Source: a virus
Length of the DNA: 28,223 nucleotides
Strand: one strand, 5' to 3'
Virus record (IMG/VR): IMGVR_UViG_3300040801_001358
Coordinates: 1-28,223 of that record
Positions 6,463 through 16,500 of this stretch are shown here, one piece after another. Positions within the stretch are counted from its first letter, which is position 1, and the number at the start of each line of letters is the position of its first letter. The notes below the pieces were generated by a model. That model ran no database searches. It had not been told where the DNA came from and saw only the letters and a program-made list of their open reading frames with translations. The position numbers were made by a program, and so were the translations under genes.

Positions 6463-8476
6463 TTCAGAGGATGAAGAGCTTATAAAAGATATTATTGGGC
6501 TAATTTCTAAAACCGGGGATACCTCTATTTTAGATGATATTTTTCTTCTGGATTATGCCACCAAACCAGTTACTCCAGCCGAGTTTTTAAACTCCCGGTA
6601 TTATATGGGTCCATTTGTGGATGCGCTATACCCAAAATGGAAGGAAGAGCTTTTGTATGTTTTAGACCCAGCGAATAAAATTAATGAATGGATTTTATAC
6701 GGGTCTATTGGAACGGGAAAAACGTCTGCTGCGTGTATTGCTCAATTTTATAAGCTGTACTGGCTAACCTGTATGAAATCTCCGCAAAAGATCTTCGGTC
6801 TTGCGGAGCACTTTCCAGTATACCTAGCTTTCTTTTCTGTTACGAAAAGCAAGGCAGAGGATGCTATTTCTACCAAGTTCCAGAGTTTGATGAACATGTC
6901 TCCATACTTCCGTGAAGTTCTCCCTAAGAACCCAAGAAAAGTATTCTTACAGGGGGCAGCGAACCTATTTGGGGCAGGCTATCGTGAACATCCCAAAAAA
7001 GACGATTTGTTTGAGCTTGTGTTGCCTCATAATCTACACCTGCTATTCGGTTCTCAAACCCAGCACGCGCTATCGTTGGACGTGTTCTCGGCTACTCTCG
7101 ATGAGATGAACTTCCGTGGTAAGAAGTCCATCAAAGAAGAAGATGACGAGAATAGTGCTCAAGCACTTTACCACCAGGTTCGCACTCGTATTGAATCCCG
7201 GTTCCAGGTTACAGGGTATAACCCAGGATTAGTTATTAATATATCGTCAGCTAGGGCTTCTGATTCGTTCGTTGAACAGCGGATACAAGAAGTTCGTGAT
7301 CGTAAACTAACCAATGTTCATATCTCTGATTTTGCTCTATGGGATGTTAAACCTGGAAGATATGGCAAAGAGTATTTTCAGGTTTTTGTTGGTTCCGGGT
7401 TCCGGTCTTCTCGTATTTTAACTCCTGGAGAAACTATTGCCGATATGCGTCCTGGGGAGAGGATTATTGAGGTACCCGAGATCTTCCGGGAGTCTTTTGA
7501 AACCGGCCTCGATGCGGCAATCCGGGATTTAGCTGGTGTGGCTACAGCGTCTATTAGTAAGCTATTTAAACACCGAGAAGTTATTATTGAGGCAAATGGG
7601 GTGTATACGAATCCTGTTCAGCCCGAAACAATCGAAGTTGGAATGAAAAATAGCCTAGAGATATTTGACTTTTTTGATATTGACGAAATAAGCCGATATG
7701 ATAATGTTGCCAGACATTTGAATAACCATCCTAGAGCAGGAAGATTTATCCACGTTGACTTAGCAAAGAATGCAGACTGCGTTGGTATTACTGGTTTGTG
7801 TATCCCGTATTATTACGAAAAATCTTTCCCACATTATGACAACAACAAAGAACAAGTAACCCTGAAGCTTCCTTTTATTTTTGTTGATTTTTTCTGTCGT
7901 ATTAAGGCTCCAAAACTAGACGAAATTTCTTTCGAGAAGGTTAGACAGTTTATTGTATGGTTACGAGATAATGCTGGGTATTCTGTTGTCCGAGTTTCTT
8001 ATGACTCTTGGCAGTCTATTCACTCTATTCAGCTATTAAAGGAAAATGGGTTTGAAGTTGAAACAGTTTCTGTAGATAAAACGGATGAACCGTATATGGA
8101 ACTTTTAAATGCTTTTACTGAGCATAGAATAATGAAGCCCCCACATGCAGTTTTAGATGAGGAACTTCGGCAGTTAGAGCATAATATTTCTGCGGCTCGG
8201 GGGGCTGTGGATCACCCTAGAAAGGGGTCCAAAGACGTAGCGGATTCCCTCGCAGGAGCTTATGCGAATGCACTGTCCTATATCCATAAGAATGGTTTTG
8301 GGGCTATTGGTTCTCAATTGGTACAAGAGAGAGTTATTCCTGGTTTGTTTGCTAAACATCCTAAGGAGATTAAGGCAGCCAAACTTTCAAAAGAAATGGG
8401 GTTTGATGAACCCGTGTATCTTGAATCTGGTTATGATGGCAGATTTTATGGAAAATCTAGAATTGCCCAGAGATAA
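6398..8476 (+). CDS. terL: Terminase large subunit (ATPase-nuclease)
   Basis: Packages DNA into the prohead: ATPase motor plus headful nuclease. ATG 6398 (692 residues) is preferred because GGAAGA lies at 6387-6392; an upstream in-frame TTG (6374) has no site. Walker A is GSIGTGKTS (102-110); Walker B is VFSATLDEMNF with D235-E236. SSARASDSF (about 283-291) suits the ATPase coupling motif. The RNase H-like nuclease part shows HVDLAKNADCVGI (acidic D454), VSYDSW (D536) and KDVADSLAG (D616), the three-acid pattern of terminase nucleases. The length is above T4 gp17 (610). It overlaps the upstream gene by 65 bases and is followed by structural genes and the portal. Confidence 0.95.
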   Translation: MFNKKQTDLARLLPNLGLTDLNSEDEELIKDIIGLISKTGDTSILDDIFLLDYATKPVTPAEFLNSRYYMGPFVDALYPKWKEELLYVLDPANKINEWILYGSIGTGKTSAACIAQFYKLYWLTCMKSPQKIFGLAEHFPVYLAFFSVTKSKAEDAISTKFQSLMNMSPYFREVLPKNPRKVFLQGAANLFGAGYREHPKKDDLFELVLPHNLHLLFGSQTQHALSLDVFSATLDEMNFRGKKSIKEEDDENSAQALYHQVRTRIESRFQVTGYNPGLVINISSARASDSFVEQRIQEVRDRKLTNVHISDFALWDVKPGRYGKEYFQVFVGSGFRSSRILTPGETIADMRPGERIIEVPEIFRESFETGLDAAIRDLAGVATASISKLFKHREVIIEANGVYTNPVQPETIEVGMKNSLEIFDFFDIDEISRYDNVARHLNNHPRAGRFIHVDLAKNADCVGITGLCIPYYYEKSFPHYDNNKEQVTLKLPFIFVDFFCRIKAPKLDEISFEKVRQFIVWLRDNAGYSVVRVSYDSWQSIHSIQLLKENGFEVETVSVDKTDEPYMELLNAFTEHRIMKPPHAVLDEELRQLEHNISAARGAVDHPRKGSKDVADSLAGAYANALSYIHKNGFGAIGSQLVQERVIPGLFAKHPKEIKAAKLSKEMGFDEPVYLESGYDGRFYGKSRIAQR

Positions 8477-8488
8477 GATAAACTGTGC

Positions 8489-8504
8489 TTTATTAAGATG
8501 ATTG
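8489..8504 (+). promoter_or_regulatory. Weak copy of the candidate phage promoter motif
   Basis: TTTATTAAGATGATTG lies 29 bases before ATG 8518 in a 41-base gap. It resembles the stronger copies at 1141 and 24004 only in its first half, so it may be chance in an AT-rich gap. Confidence 0.15.
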
Positions 8505-8517
8505 ACGGAGGTCTATT

Positions 8518-8937
8518 ATGAGCTTTTTCGAAAAACTAGACGAACATATTGATAACATGTTGTCTGAAGGTGTACTCCCAGACTCTGAGGAGATTATAGA
8601 AATGGAAGTCGGCCCAGTACTACATGATGGTACTGTCCCAAATCAGAAGGCCGGTCCTCAACATCCTGGTCCTTGTGGTGGCCCTGTTTCTGCTCCATCG
8701 GCTAGTTTCCCTTGGTTGGGGAATACTAGAGCCGCAGGACGGTTTCCGGGTGCTAGTGTTGGTCAAGATGGGTTTAACTATACTCCTCCTATGTTTAGCA
8801 ACCAAAATCGTCTGCATCCCCCGGCGATGTTTAGTGGGGCTGCAACAGGTATGGCTGAGGATAGTGGGGTTGACTCAGAAGCAGTTATTGATGCCGTTCT
8901 TGCGGATCTACAGGCTCTGCGCGATTCCGAAGAGTAA
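8518..8937 (+). CDS. Gly/Pro-rich protein between terminase and portal
   Basis: A 139-residue acidic protein with GGAGG at 8506-8510 before ATG 8518. Ends are helical and acidic (SFFEKLDEHIDNMLSEG; EAVIDAVLADLQALRDSEE). The middle (about 38-110) is low complexity, rich in G, P, A, F and N (HPGPCGGPVSAPSASFPWLG), with no regular fold expected. Helical ends joined by a flexible aromatic/glycine stretch suggest a linker or virion-associated protein. Family not recognised. Confidence 0.8.
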   Translation: MSFFEKLDEHIDNMLSEGVLPDSEEIIEMEVGPVLHDGTVPNQKAGPQHPGPCGGPVSAPSASFPWLGNTRAAGRFPGASVGQDGFNYTPPMFSNQNRLHPPAMFSGAATGMAEDSGVDSEAVIDAVLADLQALRDSEE

Positions 8938-8949
8938 AGAGGTGGCCCA

Positions 8950-10044
8950 ATGGCTTCCTCTTTGAAACGACTTGCTAAGCAAAGCTTGGCTGGGGCTAAG
9001 AAACGGGTTCCTCTGCACCCCTTAACACCGGAGCAGGCAACTGAGGTTATCTTTACCGTGTTAAACGCTTCCCCAGCCCCTCTTCTTAGAGCCGCAGCAA
9101 ACTCTAAGGCGGGGAAAGCTTTGCCTAGAAATGTAAATCCCCAAACTTTTGCTAGTATTATTCACTCCATTTTAAACTTAAAACGGGGGAGCGTGTACGC
9201 GGCAACAGTTACAGCTATTGATGCTGATGAGGTATTTCATTCTGATCGTTTTGCAGTATCACTTAAACGGCTTGGGGTTATGGATGAGATTGCAGCAAGC
9301 TTATCAGCTAACGGGTTTGACGCTATTGCTTCTCTAGTCCAGAACAAGGCCCCTTTTTGGTGGGCAGAAATGTCTGCTATGGAGCTAGAAACTGTACGTA
9401 AAGAAATGTCTGGTAGTTTCACCCGTATTCTTCGACGTTTTTCAGAAGACTTAAATGAAGAAGAAGTAGACTCTCTAATCGAGGCAACGGTATTTAGCCT
9501 TCCAGCTAGTATCTTGCCAGGGAAGCTACAGTTTATGTACGGGGCAGCCCAAGCCACTTTGGGGGCAAACCAGAGCCAGTATACCGGTATGGTTAGAAGG
9601 ATTGCCACGAACCCCAATATTACATTATTAAACCCGAACAGTAGTTTAGATGCGACGTTTGAATCGTACCATCAGCATCTTATGACGAATATCTCGGCGT
9701 TACAAAAGTTGATGCCCAAGGCATCTTTTGCTGGGTCATCTTTGAGCACATCACAGCTACAAAGAATCTTTAGAGACCCACAATTTATCCGACAACTGAA
9801 GAAGGCATTTATTGCTTCTCATCAACGGTCAACACATTCTGTTAATTTAGATAAACTTTACCGAGCTATGAGGCAGTATAATGTTGGGAGTGAACTCCAA
9901 CGAGCTTCCAAAATGCGAGCTAATGTAACTTTGTCAGAAGATGCGGTATCGGCAATAACGAGTAGTATTGTCGGCCTTTTCTCTGCTTTTGCAGGAGATA
10001 CCAAAGGGCAGTCATTACCGTTTATATCTGCAATCAAGGGGTAA
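8950..10044 (+). CDS. Helical structural-type protein before portal
   Basis: A 364-residue, mostly helical protein with AGAGGTGG just before ATG 8950. N-terminus is basic (SLKRLAKQSLAGAKKRV). Residues 170-230 include FSLPASILPGKLQFMYGAAQATLG, and the C-terminus (DAVSAITSSIVGLFSAFAG) is hydrophobic/small-residue rich. No membrane segment is convincing and no enzyme motif is visible. It ends 3 bases before the portal start, so it is in the same translation unit. By position it is probably a head or portal-vertex protein. Family not recognised. Confidence 0.85.
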   Translation: MASSLKRLAKQSLAGAKKRVPLHPLTPEQATEVIFTVLNASPAPLLRAAANSKAGKALPRNVNPQTFASIIHSILNLKRGSVYAATVTAIDADEVFHSDRFAVSLKRLGVMDEIAASLSANGFDAIASLVQNKAPFWWAEMSAMELETVRKEMSGSFTRILRRFSEDLNEEEVDSLIEATVFSLPASILPGKLQFMYGAAQATLGANQSQYTGMVRRIATNPNITLLNPNSSLDATFESYHQHLMTNISALQKLMPKASFAGSSLSTSQLQRIFRDPQFIRQLKKAFIASHQRSTHSVNLDKLYRAMRQYNVGSELQRASKMRANVTLSEDAVSAITSSIVGLFSAFAGDTKGQSLPFISAIKG

Positions 10045-10047
10045 TAT

Positions 10048-11775
10048 ATGGCTGAGATGATGAATAAGCTACGTCAAGGGCTTATCCGTATGACGAAGCT
10101 GGATCAGGTTATCCGGCAACAGATGGCACTGTCTTCACAGGTGGGGGGAATTCAGACCCATTTTAGTGCTACGGATGATCTTGTGGGTGACCTTGCCGTT
10201 ATTGAGGAGACACTAAGCCAGTTTAACCTAATTACTCGGATGCACCGTGAACGTCGGATGCGGTACCGAGATTACGAAGCAATGGATAACTATGGTGATG
10301 TGTCTGTCGCTTTGGATATTTACGCTGAAGAGGCAACGCAGAACGATCTTGTTAAAGATACCAATCTTTGGGTTACAGGGGATGATAAGGTTGTCCAAAT
10401 CCTTGAGTCCTTTTTTGAGAAGCAACGTATTCGGACCCAAGTGTACGGCTTTGCCAGAACGTTAGCTAAATATGGAGATCTATTCGTTTCTGTAAGGTAT
10501 GATGTTAATGGAATTTCAAGCCTTCTTTATCTCCCCCCAGACTACGTAGAACGGATTGGTCTAGGGGTAGACAAGGTTAAGTACTACAAGCTTGAAAACC
10601 AGCTTAAACAAGTTTCTCCTCGTAAAGATGGAATGCTCCTTCCTTGGGAGTGTGTGCATTTTAGACTGCTCTCCTTCGGGTTTTCAACAATCTATGGTAG
10701 AGCAATTATAGAAGCTGCTAGAAAACGGTGGTTGCATCTAAAGCTTCTTGAAGATGCTGTGGCAATTTATCGGTTGAACCGAGCAGTTGAGCGGTTGATT
10801 TTCTATATTGACGTTGGTTCTGCTTCCCCTTCTGAATCTCTGCGTATTGTCAATCAGTATAAGCGGAAGTTCGGGAACAAGCGGTCGTATGTCGATCCTA
10901 GCACGCAGACTTTCGAGCAGCAGTATGACCCGCACAACATGCTTGAAAACATCTTTTGGCCGGTTAATAGTGCCACGGAACGGTCAAGAATTGAAAAGCT
11001 TAACCCTCCCCCGGAACAAGGACAACTCCAGGATCTGGACCACTTCAACCAGAAGCTATTCGTGGCTCTAGGTATTCCTAAGGATTTTCTAACTGGAGAA
11101 GTAACTGGAACTTGGAATAGCCGGGAATCCCTCGCCCTGCAAGATGTTCGTTTTTCTCGTAAACTTCACAGACTCCAACAGGCTGTTTTAGAGGGCCTTG
11201 AAACATTGTGCCGGTTCCATCTTGCTATCGTCTTAGGAGACGCTGATGCTGCTCAATCGGCCAATTTCCAGCTTCATATGTCTGATATTTCCAAGGTTGC
11301 TCGTCAACAGTACGACCAAGTCTTGTTGAATCGGGCTCAGTTGATGACTGTGCTTAACGATATGAGTCTCCAGATGAACCTGAATAGGGAAGTCTGGTTG
11401 TATTGGATTTTTGAAAACTACTTCCCAGATCTTCCTAAAGATCTTATTTCACATGTCATTATTCCTGATGCCGAGCTATCCAAAGCAAGTATGGATATTG
11501 CTCAAGCGAACCAACCACCGCCAGCAGCTACGGCGAAGCCAAAGGCGAAACCGAAAAAGAAAGCTAATGAGTCTGTCCGGGAACTTGTTCTTAAAGATAT
11601 AGACGGGGATAAGCGTGGTGTGTTAAAAGAACTTCTAGAGGAGTACACACCCCCAGAGGATTCGTTCTCTCAAACACTTATTGAAAAGCCTAAAATTGAG
11701 AAAGAATGGCTTACTCAATTAGTAGAGAGTTACAGTAGAAAGAAGAGCAATAATACTCTAACAGAGGAGAGCTAA
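10048..11775 (+). CDS. Portal protein (T4 gp20-like)
   Basis: Forms the ring at the head vertex through which DNA enters and to which the tail attaches. The gp20-type signatures are clear: RYRDYEAMDNYG then VSVALDIYAEEAT (72-97), LLEDAVAIYRLNRAVERL and IFYIDVG (233-257), and the region around IPKDFLTGEVTGTWNSRESL where gp20 proteins carry a conserved turn. Length 575 against about 524 in T4. The extra part is C-terminal: an A/P/K-rich linker (about 495-520, QPPPAATAKPKAKPKKK) and a charged helical end. AAGGGG lies at 10036-10041 before ATG 10048. The stop shares a base with the next start. Confidence 0.92.
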   Translation: MAEMMNKLRQGLIRMTKLDQVIRQQMALSSQVGGIQTHFSATDDLVGDLAVIEETLSQFNLITRMHRERRMRYRDYEAMDNYGDVSVALDIYAEEATQNDLVKDTNLWVTGDDKVVQILESFFEKQRIRTQVYGFARTLAKYGDLFVSVRYDVNGISSLLYLPPDYVERIGLGVDKVKYYKLENQLKQVSPRKDGMLLPWECVHFRLLSFGFSTIYGRAIIEAARKRWLHLKLLEDAVAIYRLNRAVERLIFYIDVGSASPSESLRIVNQYKRKFGNKRSYVDPSTQTFEQQYDPHNMLENIFWPVNSATERSRIEKLNPPPEQGQLQDLDHFNQKLFVALGIPKDFLTGEVTGTWNSRESLALQDVRFSRKLHRLQQAVLEGLETLCRFHLAIVLGDADAAQSANFQLHMSDISKVARQQYDQVLLNRAQLMTVLNDMSLQMNLNREVWLYWIFENYFPDLPKDLISHVIIPDAELSKASMDIAQANQPPPAATAKPKAKPKKKANESVRELVLKDIDGDKRGVLKELLEEYTPPEDSFSQTLIEKPKIEKEWLTQLVESYSRKKSNNTLTEES

Positions 11776-12164
11776 TGTCGGTCACTTTTCAAAAACTAGC
11801 GACCAGGATACAGAAAAGCTATGACAATGACCCGGATGCCCCACAGATTACACAACCGCAGTTGGTGGGGATTATGCACCGGGTATTCTATTTAATTGGG
11901 GATGCTCTATCTTCAGGTGAAGATGTTTATTTAGAAGGATTTGGCCGTTTTTATCCGGATTGTAAACCTCCAAGAAAGGTCAAATCGGGGTTGACTTCTT
12001 CTACCCATGTTACAGATTATAAGGTTTTTGTGAAGTTCAATCCGTTTAAACAGCTTAACAACCAGGTTGAAATTTACCTGAAACGACTAGGGCTAGATTT
12101 TAATTTTAACTCAGATACTCAAGAGGAGGAAAATGATGTTACCGCATTTGAAGAAAGAAAATAA
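11775..12164 (+). CDS. HU/IHF-like DNA-binding protein
   Basis: A 129-residue protein. Residues 28-62 (QLVGIMHRVFYLIGDALSSG, EDVYLEGFGRFYP) match the HU helix then the G-x-x-V-x-L-x-G-F-G-x-F hairpin, and 62-106 (basic PPRKVKSG arm, KVFVKFNPFKQLNNQV) match the rest of the fold, where HU has V-x-F-K-P-G-x-x-L. HU proteins bend DNA. A phage copy beside the portal could bind virion DNA, or the fold may be reused as a structural part, as is known for some phage head-tail connector or tail proteins with HU-like folds. ATG shares a base with the portal stop; GAGGAGA is at 11764-11770. Its end overlaps the next gene by 32 bases. Confidence 0.7.
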   Translation: MSVTFQKLATRIQKSYDNDPDAPQITQPQLVGIMHRVFYLIGDALSSGEDVYLEGFGRFYPDCKPPRKVKSGLTSSTHVTDYKVFVKFNPFKQLNNQVEIYLKRLGLDFNFNSDTQEEENDVTAFEERK

Positions 12165-12315
12165 TGCTGCACAGCAACCCTTTGTCTCTATTGACCAAGA
12201 GATTGCCAGTTTACACCAGGACAGGCACCCAGTTACTCCAGCTAGAGATGTGCCTAACACAGCTTTAGATAAAAAAGAGCCTCAAAATGATGCCGAGGCA
12301 ACTAACCGAAGCTAA
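12133..12315 (+). CDS. Short hydrophilic protein, unknown
   Basis: A 60-residue polar protein (MMLPHLKKENNAAQQPF...), probably disordered. GAGGAGG (12123-12129) lies ahead of ATG 12133; ATG 12136 is equally possible. It overlaps the previous gene by 32 bases and the next by 29 bases, which supports it as a real, coupled gene. Family not recognised. Confidence 0.65.
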   Translation: MMLPHLKKENNAAQQPFVSIDQEIASLHQDRHPVTPARDVPNTALDKKEPQNDAEATNRS

Positions 12316-13048
12316 AACTATTGGTGATCATGCTGCGGCGGATAGACCATGGAAACATCATGCAATTGCTGCTACAGTTCGTGCGGCTATCCGCCCTGGC
12401 AAACACCAAGCCCTACTAGATGTAGGTCAGAGGGTTATTTACCCTCGTTTTGCTCGTTTAGAAGCAAAGTTCAGACGAGATCTTGACGATGTTTTTAATA
12501 ACTTGTCTGCCTACCCTACACATAGGGTAAAGAAAATTTTCCGCCAAGCATACATCGAAGCTTTTCAATTGGGGCAATTGGCTGCAACCGGAAGCATGAC
12601 TGCTCCCCTTCCTACCCTTAAACCAGAAGATAAGCGGTGGCTTGAAACATTTTTGGATAAGGAGTACAAGCTTTGGAAAAAGTTTATTGCTGACGTGGAA
12701 AATAAGCGAGGAAAACTGGATTACACAAGACGAAAAGAGATGTATGTCCAGGCCCTCAAAGCAATGTACAATAGCTCTAGAGTGCTCGCTACTCCACCGA
12801 TGACCTTATACTACTGGGAAACGACACCATCAGAGCATTGTCCACATTGTTTGTATCTACAACTTAAAAGCCCCTTTATAAAAGAAAATCTCCCGACTAT
12901 TCCGGCGTCAGGAGATACAAAATGCCTGTCTAATTGTAAGTGTCATTTACGAATTGAGCACGCAACAGTAGCGAAATATATCCAGGTTAAAAGAAAGGCT
13001 CCGTCTCGTGATGAGCTTCTTCGAGGAATGCGAGCAGTATCTAAGTAA
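12287..13048 (+). CDS. Head morphogenesis protein, Mu gpF-like C-terminus
   Basis: A 253-residue basic protein. Residues 45-165 are helical. The end carries a cysteine/histidine cluster: C185-x2-C188 (EHCPHC), then a SGDTKC turn and C213-x3-C217-x-C219-H220 (CLSNCKCH), the typical ending of Mu gpF/SPP1 gp7-type minor head proteins and probably a zinc site. Those proteins sit near the portal and help head assembly. ATG 12287 (or 12290) overlaps the previous gene; only a weak AAGAG is upstream. The position close after the portal fits the role. Confidence 0.6.
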   Translation: MMPRQLTEAKTIGDHAAADRPWKHHAIAATVRAAIRPGKHQALLDVGQRVIYPRFARLEAKFRRDLDDVFNNLSAYPTHRVKKIFRQAYIEAFQLGQLAATGSMTAPLPTLKPEDKRWLETFLDKEYKLWKKFIADVENKRGKLDYTRRKEMYVQALKAMYNSSRVLATPPMTLYYWETTPSEHCPHCLYLQLKSPFIKENLPTIPASGDTKCLSNCKCHLRIEHATVAKYIQVKRKAPSRDELLRGMRAVSK

Positions 13049-13081
13049 TTTGTGGTATTCATTATATGATAGAGGTGTTAT

Positions 13082-13528
13082 ATGAGCCTAAAAGAGTATT
13101 TAGATGCTTTCATTGAAGAAGCTGTTGTAGAGTTAGTAGACCCTGATGTTGCGGCATATATTCTTCTATCGGAAGACTTTTCTTTTGAAGATATCAGTCG
13201 TAAGGAATTACTAGAAACTGTAACAAAACGAGTCATTTATCGTGGAGGTCATAAACTCACTGTTGCACGACGTGGGCGTCCTAACCCAGCAAGGTCTATC
13301 AAAGCTAAACAAGCGGCTAGGAAAAGTATGGCTCGTCGTAAAGCTGCCCAGCGAAACCCAGCAACTAAGCGTAAGCGTAAAATGGCTATGCGGATGCGTA
13401 AATCTGTTACTGGGAGTCGTAAGGCAACTTATAGAGGATTCCATGGAACGAAACGGCATGGTGGACCTAGAAGAATCCGGCCTAAGATTAGACGACCGGC
13501 GTTCTCACGTCCTCCTCGTAGGCGGTAA
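13082..13528 (+). CDS. Very basic phage structural-type protein
   Basis: A 148-residue protein. The first 50 residues are acidic/helical (LKEYLDAFIEEAVVELVDPD). From about residue 48 it becomes extremely basic (RVIYRGGHKLTVARRGRPN, then repeated K/R clusters to RRPAFSRPPRRR). This split, including V-x-R-x-V-x-x-G-x-x...RRGRP, is like small basic proteins found near the capsid genes of many large phages. It could bind DNA, or the acidic part could dock on another virion protein. ATG 13082 follows GAGGTG at 13072-13077. Ends 2 bases before the next gene. Confidence 0.8.
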   Translation: MSLKEYLDAFIEEAVVELVDPDVAAYILLSEDFSFEDISRKELLETVTKRVIYRGGHKLTVARRGRPNPARSIKAKQAARKSMARRKAAQRNPATKRKRKMAMRMRKSVTGSRKATYRGFHGTKRHGGPRRIRPKIRRPAFSRPPRRR

Positions 13529-13530
13529 TA

Positions 13531-16500
13531 ATGGAAAAATATGATCGGTACGGAACAGCCCTTATTGTAGAAGCATACGGCCCAGGAAGAGGGTTGGCTG
13601 ATGTTGAGCAGCCTATTCCTGGGGGTTGGAAAGCTGTGGATGATTTAGAGGTTGAAGAGCTATTTAAGCCTCGTCTTCAAACTTTTAATATCCCTACAAA
13701 ATTAGCTTTTTCCGCGTTACTTAGAGTGGGCGGAAATCCCAAAATGTATGTTCGTGGTGTGCCTGATTCTGAAGGCAGTATTGTTGACTCTATCAAAAGC
13801 CCAACGAGTTTAACCACTCTTGCAAAAGATGTAAAAACAGTAACCATGGAGGGGCATCCACCACACTCATTTCGAGTGTATATTACAGGGCCTGCTCCGG
13901 ATGAGTTTAAGAAGCTTGTTAAAAACGCTCACACACTTTGGCTTGAACATGAAAAAAAGCCAGAAGTAACAACCTTAGAAAAAGTTCAACGAGTTCTAGA
14001 CCAGTATGTCCGGACAAAAATGTCCCGTCCAGTCATAAATTGCTGGATTGAATTTGCTGTTGAAACAGAAGAGGGGGCTAGACCTTCCGGGCATACTAAC
14101 ACGAAGTTTTCCTATGTTCAGACGGGCTATAGTGTGGCTGCCCATGCGGGTGGTTATGCTGCCCAGACTCCTAGTGAAGAAGAACAGCGCTGGCTTACTA
14201 CGCAGGATAGAAAAGAGCTAAAAAACATAGGCAATGTAGATAAGCTAGCTAACGCGGTTTTAAATCGGTACTATCATGACGTTTGGAAGGTTTTTAAACG
14301 TTACGTTTATGATGACCCTTATGGAGTTGTCCACACTATCCATCATGAGTTAAAAAAGGGTGAAGTCAGAATTGCGTATGATAAGACTAAGGGGAAACCC
14401 GTACCGACCTCAGCTACAACTCCTGAGAAAAAGTATGATCCTTCAGAGCCGCATAAAAATCCTGTCTTGTACCCTGCTTCTTCTGGGACTGTGTATGACG
14501 CGGTTACTAAACGGAGAACCCCGTTAACTCATCCGCACCAGGGGTATGTGACAAGCACTAATCCTAGACCAAGATCTGGCGTTGTAGCTTCTATTAGACA
14601 GACCGCTGGTGATGTTGGTAACATGCTCATTAGTGCCGATCCAAAAGATCGTGTTGTCCAACACGCCGATGGATCATTTACTCGCCCTGACCCGCTACCC
14701 CCACTTGTGGGGAAAATGGTTCCAGAATCCCCAGTAAAACCCCTGGTAGATACAGAGAAATACAAGGCCATTTTTGGTATTTACTATGACCACCCGATGA
14801 TTGTTCCTAAGTTGAGTAGGCAGGTGTACTGGTATGGGAGCAGGGAACAATTTTTCCGAGCAGTATTTGAATATGCTGTTATGACTGGGGATAGACCTGT
14901 TTTAGCCTACCATATTTTTGGTAAGAAAGGTAACCGAGCTAATATTTCTATAAGCCGTAAGGAGTTAGAACTTGACGGCAGTATTGAAGGACGGAGAGCA
15001 CAAGAAGCGATTGATAAAACTATCGAGGCTTTTCATAGGGAAGTTAAACGAGGTGTGGCTCTTTGGCCTGCTAAAATTGCTAAATGGTTGGGTGTGTCGG
15101 TCGATTTGTCACAGAATGACATTCCAGTAAACCCCCTGAGAGATATGCCTAAGGGGAAAAAGATTGACCCTGAGGGTTGGACAAAGTATAGAAATTATAT
15201 TAGGAACCAATCCCGGCAGGTTTTGGGCTTGAATTTCCAAGCACAGCTAGCTAAGAAGTATATCAACCCAACACTTGGTCAAAAAGAGAGATATAAGTTT
15301 TCCCGGCATGAGATCCCGGCACGAGTAGGTTTAGCAACAACGGTCAAGTATACGGGAGAACGAGATAAGCAAGGGCGTCCAGTTGAACCGTGGGGTGTTT
15401 ATCTGGTTGAATACCTATTAGCACATAAAACCTTAGGTATGCACGGCAGCACGTATATGATTCCCTTGAATATTGTTCGTGCTAATGAAGATATCCCTCC
15501 TAGAGGAACGTTGAAGCGGTGGTCTCAAGCAGAATATATGACTTTGATGCGGGAGAAATTTCCCAAGTATAACTTGCACACGCTTAGTAATTGGCGGTTT
15601 TTACGTGCAAGAACAGACCATCATTTTCCATTTTCTCGGCTTATTCGTGTTTCAGTTGCTCTTGAAGAAGACCTTCCTAAGATTAATGCCCAGCTATCTC
15701 AACGAGGGGTACGAAATATCCAACGGACTACTTTTGGGTACAAAATTGATGGGATCGAGTGGGATGCTTACCAAATGGTGGTAGCTATGCCCCCATCGGT
15801 AGCAGAAAAAGAGTTTGGGCTAATTCATCGAGCAGCGTACTCAAGATTAATCTTGGACGAGCCTAGAATTGTTGAACAATTACGTCGTGGAGTAAAAGGT
15901 AACAGACGTTCCTTAGTGGCCTTTGGGCTCTCTCCTGTAGCTATGTCATCAGAGTTTCTTACCTCACCGTGGTCAAAAGCAGACCCAAAGAGTATTGACC
16001 CTAATGACTTTGGCCCTACTATGACCATTCTTCCTCCGGGGTATTTTCAAAGTAAGATTGGTCAACAATGGGTACCTAAGGTTCATGAGCATTTAAATGA
16101 GGCTGGGGAAGTAGTCGCCCGAGCTATTGTTGGTTATGAACACGCTAATAATCCAGAAGAACGAATGGACACTTGGTTAAAATACGCTAAGAAAATTGTA
16201 GAAAAGACTAATGAAGTCGAGTATGATATCCGCCATTATTTGAGGGCATTAGCTAACGTTAAAATGGAGCAACGTAGTCGGTTAGGTCAAGAATTGGACC
16301 AAAACTTAGAGCTTTATATCAAATACGTTAAAAGAGAAGTTACACCTACAGGAGGAAGCTACACTATTCCTGTAGTTATGTATCGAATTGGTTTGGCTAC
16401 ATACCAAGCTCCTGTTGGTTCTTCGAAAGTTAGAACGGATTGGTTAACCATTAAAGCTCCGTCAGAATCTGTAGCCCAACTACTAATTTTGTATAGACTG

